Shown here: positions 32,070 through 34,930 of the stretch, piece by piece | Position numbering within the stretch: the stretch's first letter is position 1 | Layout of the letters: the number at the start of each line of letters is the position of its first letter | Source: Pirellulaceae bacterium | Lineage (GTDB): Bacteria > Planctomycetota > Planctomycetia > Pirellulales > Pirellulaceae | DNA length: 34,930 nt | Direction: 5' to 3' | Assembly: GCA_026989685.1 (NCBI GenBank) | Contig: JALSIV010000417.1 | Coordinates: 1-34,930, forward strand | Program-made: the position numbers and the translations under genes | The notes under the pieces: generated by a model | Seen by the model: the letters and a program-made list of their open reading frames with translations, nothing else | The model's database searches: none | What the model was told of the DNA's origin: nothing

Positions 32070-33264
32070 TGCCTGCCTCCAAAATGGGAAGAATGGTGGC
32101 CACCAGGACGAAACCGACCACGATTGCGAGGGCCACGATCAAGACGGGCTCGAGTAATGCAGCGAAACGAGCCGAGCTGGTGGCGACTTGGCGTTGGTAG
32201 TCGTCGGCGAGTTGGTCGAGCATCTCCTCCAGCCGGCCAGTTTCCTGACCAACGGAGAAGATGCGAATCGCCATCGGCGGAAATACACCCGCCCGTTCGA
32301 GTGCCGAAGCAACCTCTTTGCCTTCCATCACACTCCGTCGACACGCCTCGATGGCGTCCCGCAATACCAGATTGCGAGTCGCTCCGGATGCCAGTTCGAG
32401 TGCCTGAGTCAACACCATACCGCTGCGCAGCAACGACGACAGCACCAGCGCGATGCGCGACAGGCTTTGCTTGAGCAGCAGCGGTCCCAGGCCGGGCAGA
32501 CGCAACAACGCTCGGTGGAAGCGCCGGCGAACCGCCGGCAGTCGCAACAACCCGCCGACCCCCACGACAGCCATCGCCGCCGTCAGGGCCAGCAGCCACC
32601 CGTATTCCAACAGAAGATCACTGCACGCTTTGACGACCCGAGTCGGCCATGGGAGTTGGGCTAGTGTCTCTTCCAAGTTTTCCAGCAGGGGCGGCATCAC
32701 ATAGGTCATCAAGAACACGGTGGCGGCCGTGCCGAACACGACCAGAAACAGCGGATAGGCCAACGCATTGAGCACCTGATCCTTCAGGTGAAGCTGACGC
32801 TGCTTGAATTCGGCCAGTTGCCGCAACACGCGATCGAGTTCTCCGGTGTGCTCGCCGACTTCGACCAGGTTTACCGAGAGTCGATCGAAGATGTCCGGTC
32901 GTTGCCGGAGTGCTTCGGCCAGGCCGGCGCCGGCCGCTACGCGTTCGCGCACTTCCAACAACGCCGCCCGGTAGCCACCGCGATATTGAGCCACGACCGT
33001 GTCCAGCGCTTCCAGCAACGGAATGCCCGCATCCAACAGCATGGTGAGTTCGTGAATCGTCACGGCCCACGCAGCGGCATGGCGAGTTCGCCGCATGCGG
33101 ACGGTCGCGTGCTGCGGCTTGCCTGCGCGCACCGGCTCGAGCTGCCGTACACGGAGACCTCGAGCACGGAGTTCCTCTCGAGCTTGGCGCGGAGTATCCG
33201 CGGCCACCGTTCCTTTGACGGTGGCGCGTCGCGAATCGATCGCCTGGTAACGAAACACTCCCAT
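32059..33264 (-). CDS. gspF: Type II secretion inner-membrane platform protein GspF
   Basis: The 401-aa product begins MGVFRYQAIDSRRATVKGTV, the usual GspF/PilC start. It has two T2SSF domains (about residues 60-185 and 265-385), each a helical bundle; EVGEHTGELDRVL and SVGQETGRLEEMLDQLADDY are the repeated signature blocks. Three membrane segments are visible (about 155-185, 205-225, 370-395). It anchors the GspE motor to the pseudopilus. It begins 3 nt after the gspE stop. Confidence 0.95.
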   Translation of the reverse strand: MGVFRYQAIDSRRATVKGTVAADTPRQAREELRARGLRVRQLEPVRAGKPQHATVRMRRTRHAAAWAVTIHELTMLLDAGIPLLEALDTVVAQYRGGYRAALLEVRERVAAGAGLAEALRQRPDIFDRLSVNLVEVGEHTGELDRVLRQLAEFKQRQLHLKDQVLNALAYPLFLVVFGTAATVFLMTYVMPPLLENLEETLAQLPWPTRVVKACSDLLLEYGWLLALTAAMAVVGVGGLLRLPAVRRRFHRALLRLPGLGPLLLKQSLSRIALVLSSLLRSGMVLTQALELASGATRNLVLRDAIEACRRSVMEGKEVASALERAGVFPPMAIRIFSVGQETGRLEEMLDQLADDYQRQVATSSARFAALLEPVLIVALAIVVGFVLVATILPILEAGNVL

Positions 33265-33267
33265 CGC

Positions 33268-34869
33268 TCAACCGATTTCCGCCGGTTCGGTGTTGTCACG
33301 GATGGCTCGCGTCACCCGCAGGACTTCTTCCACCGTGGTCCAGCCTCTTTGGACCTTGTCCAGTCCGTCGTCGATCAACAGCGCCATTCCGGCCTCCCGC
33401 GCCGCCTGCCGGATGTCGGCCGCATTGCCCCGGTTCTGCACGAGTTCGCGACAGGCATCGTTCATCGTCAGTAGTTCGAATAGACCGATCCGTCCTCGGT
33501 AGCCCGTATTGCGGCACTGCTCGCAGCCTCGCCCCCGATAAATCGGCTCGCCCGTGGGAGCGGCTCCCAGCCGTGCCAGTTGCCGCCGCTGCTCGTCGGC
33601 CGGGACCGGTTCGCGACATTGCTCGCAAATCCGTCGCACCAGCCGCTGAGCCAGCGCGGCTACCAGAGAACTGGTTACCAGATAGGGCTCGATTCCCAGA
33701 TCCAGCAGGCGCGTGACGGCACTCGCCGCGTCGTTGGTGTGCAGTGTGGAGAAAACCAGGTGTCCCGTCAGCGACGCCTGAATCGCCATCACCGCCGTCT
33801 CCCGGTCGCGGATTTCACCGACCATGATGATGTCGGGATCCTGACGCAACACGTTTCTCAGCCCGCGAGCGAAAGTCATCCCCTTCTTCTCGTTGATTTG
33901 CGTTTGGCTGACGCCCTCGAGTTGATACTCGATGGGATCTTCCAGCGTCAGCACGTTTTGATCGACCGTATTGATCTCTTGTAGTGCCGCGTAGAGCGTG
34001 GTGCTCTTGCCGCTTCCGGTCGGTCCCGTCACCAGCAGCAGACCGTGGTCGAGTTGGATCAGCTCACCGAACTCGCGGAGTGTCTGGTCGTTCATTCCCA
34101 GTTCGCCCAGCGAATGGAGTCGGGCACTCTTGTCCAACAGCCGGATCACCACTCGCTCGAGGTGACTCGTCGGCAGCGAAGCGATGCGGAGGTCGATCAG
34201 GCGGTCGCCGATCTGGACCGTGGCCCGGCCGTCTTGGGGCAGCCGCTTTTCGGCGATGTCCATGCGGCCCAGCACTTTGACTCGAGTCGTAACTTCGCCT
34301 TGCAACTCTTTGGGAATTTCGAAAGCGTCGAACAACACGCCATCGATGCGCTGCCGTACGATCACACGGTCTTCGTAGGGTTGGATGTGGATGTCCGAGG
34401 CACCGTTCTTCACGGCTTCGAACAGAATCATGTTGACCAGCTTGATGACGGGCGCTCGCCCCGTCGTATCCAGCAGGTCCTCGTGACGGCTCAAGGTCTC
34501 GATTTCTGAGAGCACGGCATCCCGATCGAGTTCGTCGATCAGGGCTTGGGTTTGTCCGGACTGAGCTTCGTAGGCACGGTTGATGGCCTGTTGCACTTGG
34601 TCTTCCGAGGTGACCACGACGGACAGCCGCGGCGTCAACATCCGCCGCACGATATCGGTTTGCCGCCATCCCGCCAGATCGCAGATGGCGATCGTCGGTC
34701 GCTCGTCGTGGAGCAATCCCATGAGCCGATGGCGGCGCACAAACCCGATGTCGAACGTCTCGACGAACCGGTCCCACACGTGATGAGCAGAAAGTTGGGG
34801 CACGTATGGCAGGCCGAGTTTGTGGGAGATTTTCTGAGGCGTTAGCTCGGATCGGGCGACGGTGGACAT
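33268..34869 (-). CDS. gspE: Type II secretion ATPase GspE
   Basis: ATG 34869 is chosen over the TTG 27 nt upstream; neither has a clear ribosome site. The 533-aa product has an N-terminal GspE/PilB-type domain, Walker A GPTGSGKS at residues 282-289, the Asp box TLEDPIEYQ, Walker B DIIMVGEIRD at 346-355, the His box LTGHLVFSTLHTND, and a zinc-binding pair CxxC at 415-418 and 449-452. It powers pseudopilus assembly from the cytoplasmic side and heads the visible operon. Confidence 0.95.
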   Translation of the reverse strand: MSTVARSELTPQKISHKLGLPYVPQLSAHHVWDRFVETFDIGFVRRHRLMGLLHDERPTIAICDLAGWRQTDIVRRMLTPRLSVVVTSEDQVQQAINRAYEAQSGQTQALIDELDRDAVLSEIETLSRHEDLLDTTGRAPVIKLVNMILFEAVKNGASDIHIQPYEDRVIVRQRIDGVLFDAFEIPKELQGEVTTRVKVLGRMDIAEKRLPQDGRATVQIGDRLIDLRIASLPTSHLERVVIRLLDKSARLHSLGELGMNDQTLREFGELIQLDHGLLLVTGPTGSGKSTTLYAALQEINTVDQNVLTLEDPIEYQLEGVSQTQINEKKGMTFARGLRNVLRQDPDIIMVGEIRDRETAVMAIQASLTGHLVFSTLHTNDAASAVTRLLDLGIEPYLVTSSLVAALAQRLVRRICEQCREPVPADEQRRQLARLGAAPTGEPIYRGRGCEQCRNTGYRGRIGLFELLTMNDACRELVQNRGNAADIRQAAREAGMALLIDDGLDKVQRGWTTVEEVLRVTRAIRDNTEPAEIG

Positions 34870-34930
34870 GGAGGACGATGGCGAACGGCGCGACAAAGGA
34901 CAAGGCTGTTTTCACACTTCCGGTCGCAGG

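Noticed and set aside
1-34930. CRISPR array, tRNA, rRNA, insertion sequence or prophage
   Set aside because: No regular spacer arrays, no RNA gene signatures and no transposase, integrase or phage structural motifs were found on either strand by eye.

Overview
The window looks like chromosomal DNA of a GC-rich member of the Planctomycetota, probably Pirellulales-like. This is inferred from gene content, not from a marker gene. The pointers are a secreted Asp-box/PDZ giant protein, a Ser/Thr kinase with a receiver-like tail, CHAT/TPR and DUF1573 proteins, MauE-type membrane proteins, many lineage-restricted secreted proteins, and genes that often lack a Shine-Dalgarno site. No rRNA, tRNA, CRISPR array, transposase or phage gene was seen.

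Layout. (1) 1-7.5 kb: a 5'-truncated TPR/CHAT protein, a 14-codon Tat-signal remnant, a membrane zinc peptidase on the minus strand, a secreted beta-propeller protein carrying a PDZ domain, and a small zinc-ribbon membrane protein. (2) 7.5-10.6 kb: an intergenic region with palindromic repeats, then an SDR oxidoreductase and two translationally coupled Cys-motif proteins of unknown function. (3) 10.7-13.1 kb: fliM and proA on the minus strand, with a recognisable promoter and operator-like palindrome before proA. (4) 13.1-13.8 kb: gene-poor DNA with oppositely oriented GTACTC/GAGTAC hexamer arrays. (5) 13.8-19.5 kb: a six-gene plus-strand operon behind a near-consensus promoter. It encodes a MauE-like/thioredoxin fusion, a secreted LolA-like protein, a tiny secreted Cys-rich peptide, a DUF1573 protein, a GT39-type glycosyltransferase and a small membrane protein, nearly all joined by 4-nt ATGA overlaps. 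(6) 19.5-23.7 kb: glycerate 2-kinase and a large secreted protein on the minus strand. (7) 24.0-25.9 kb: a coiled-coil protein and a Ser/Thr kinase. (8) 25.9-34.9 kb: a compact minus-strand type II secretion operon (gspE-F-G-H-I-J-K-C-L-M plus a TPR lipoprotein) with no gspD in view.

The best candidate for an undescribed system is region 5, read here as an envelope thiol/disulfide module that handles a small exported Cys-rich peptide. It has two apparent expression checkpoints: a G10 tract near the start of the first gene, and an in-frame TGA inside the peptide's signal sequence. Function is inferred from domain content and context only.
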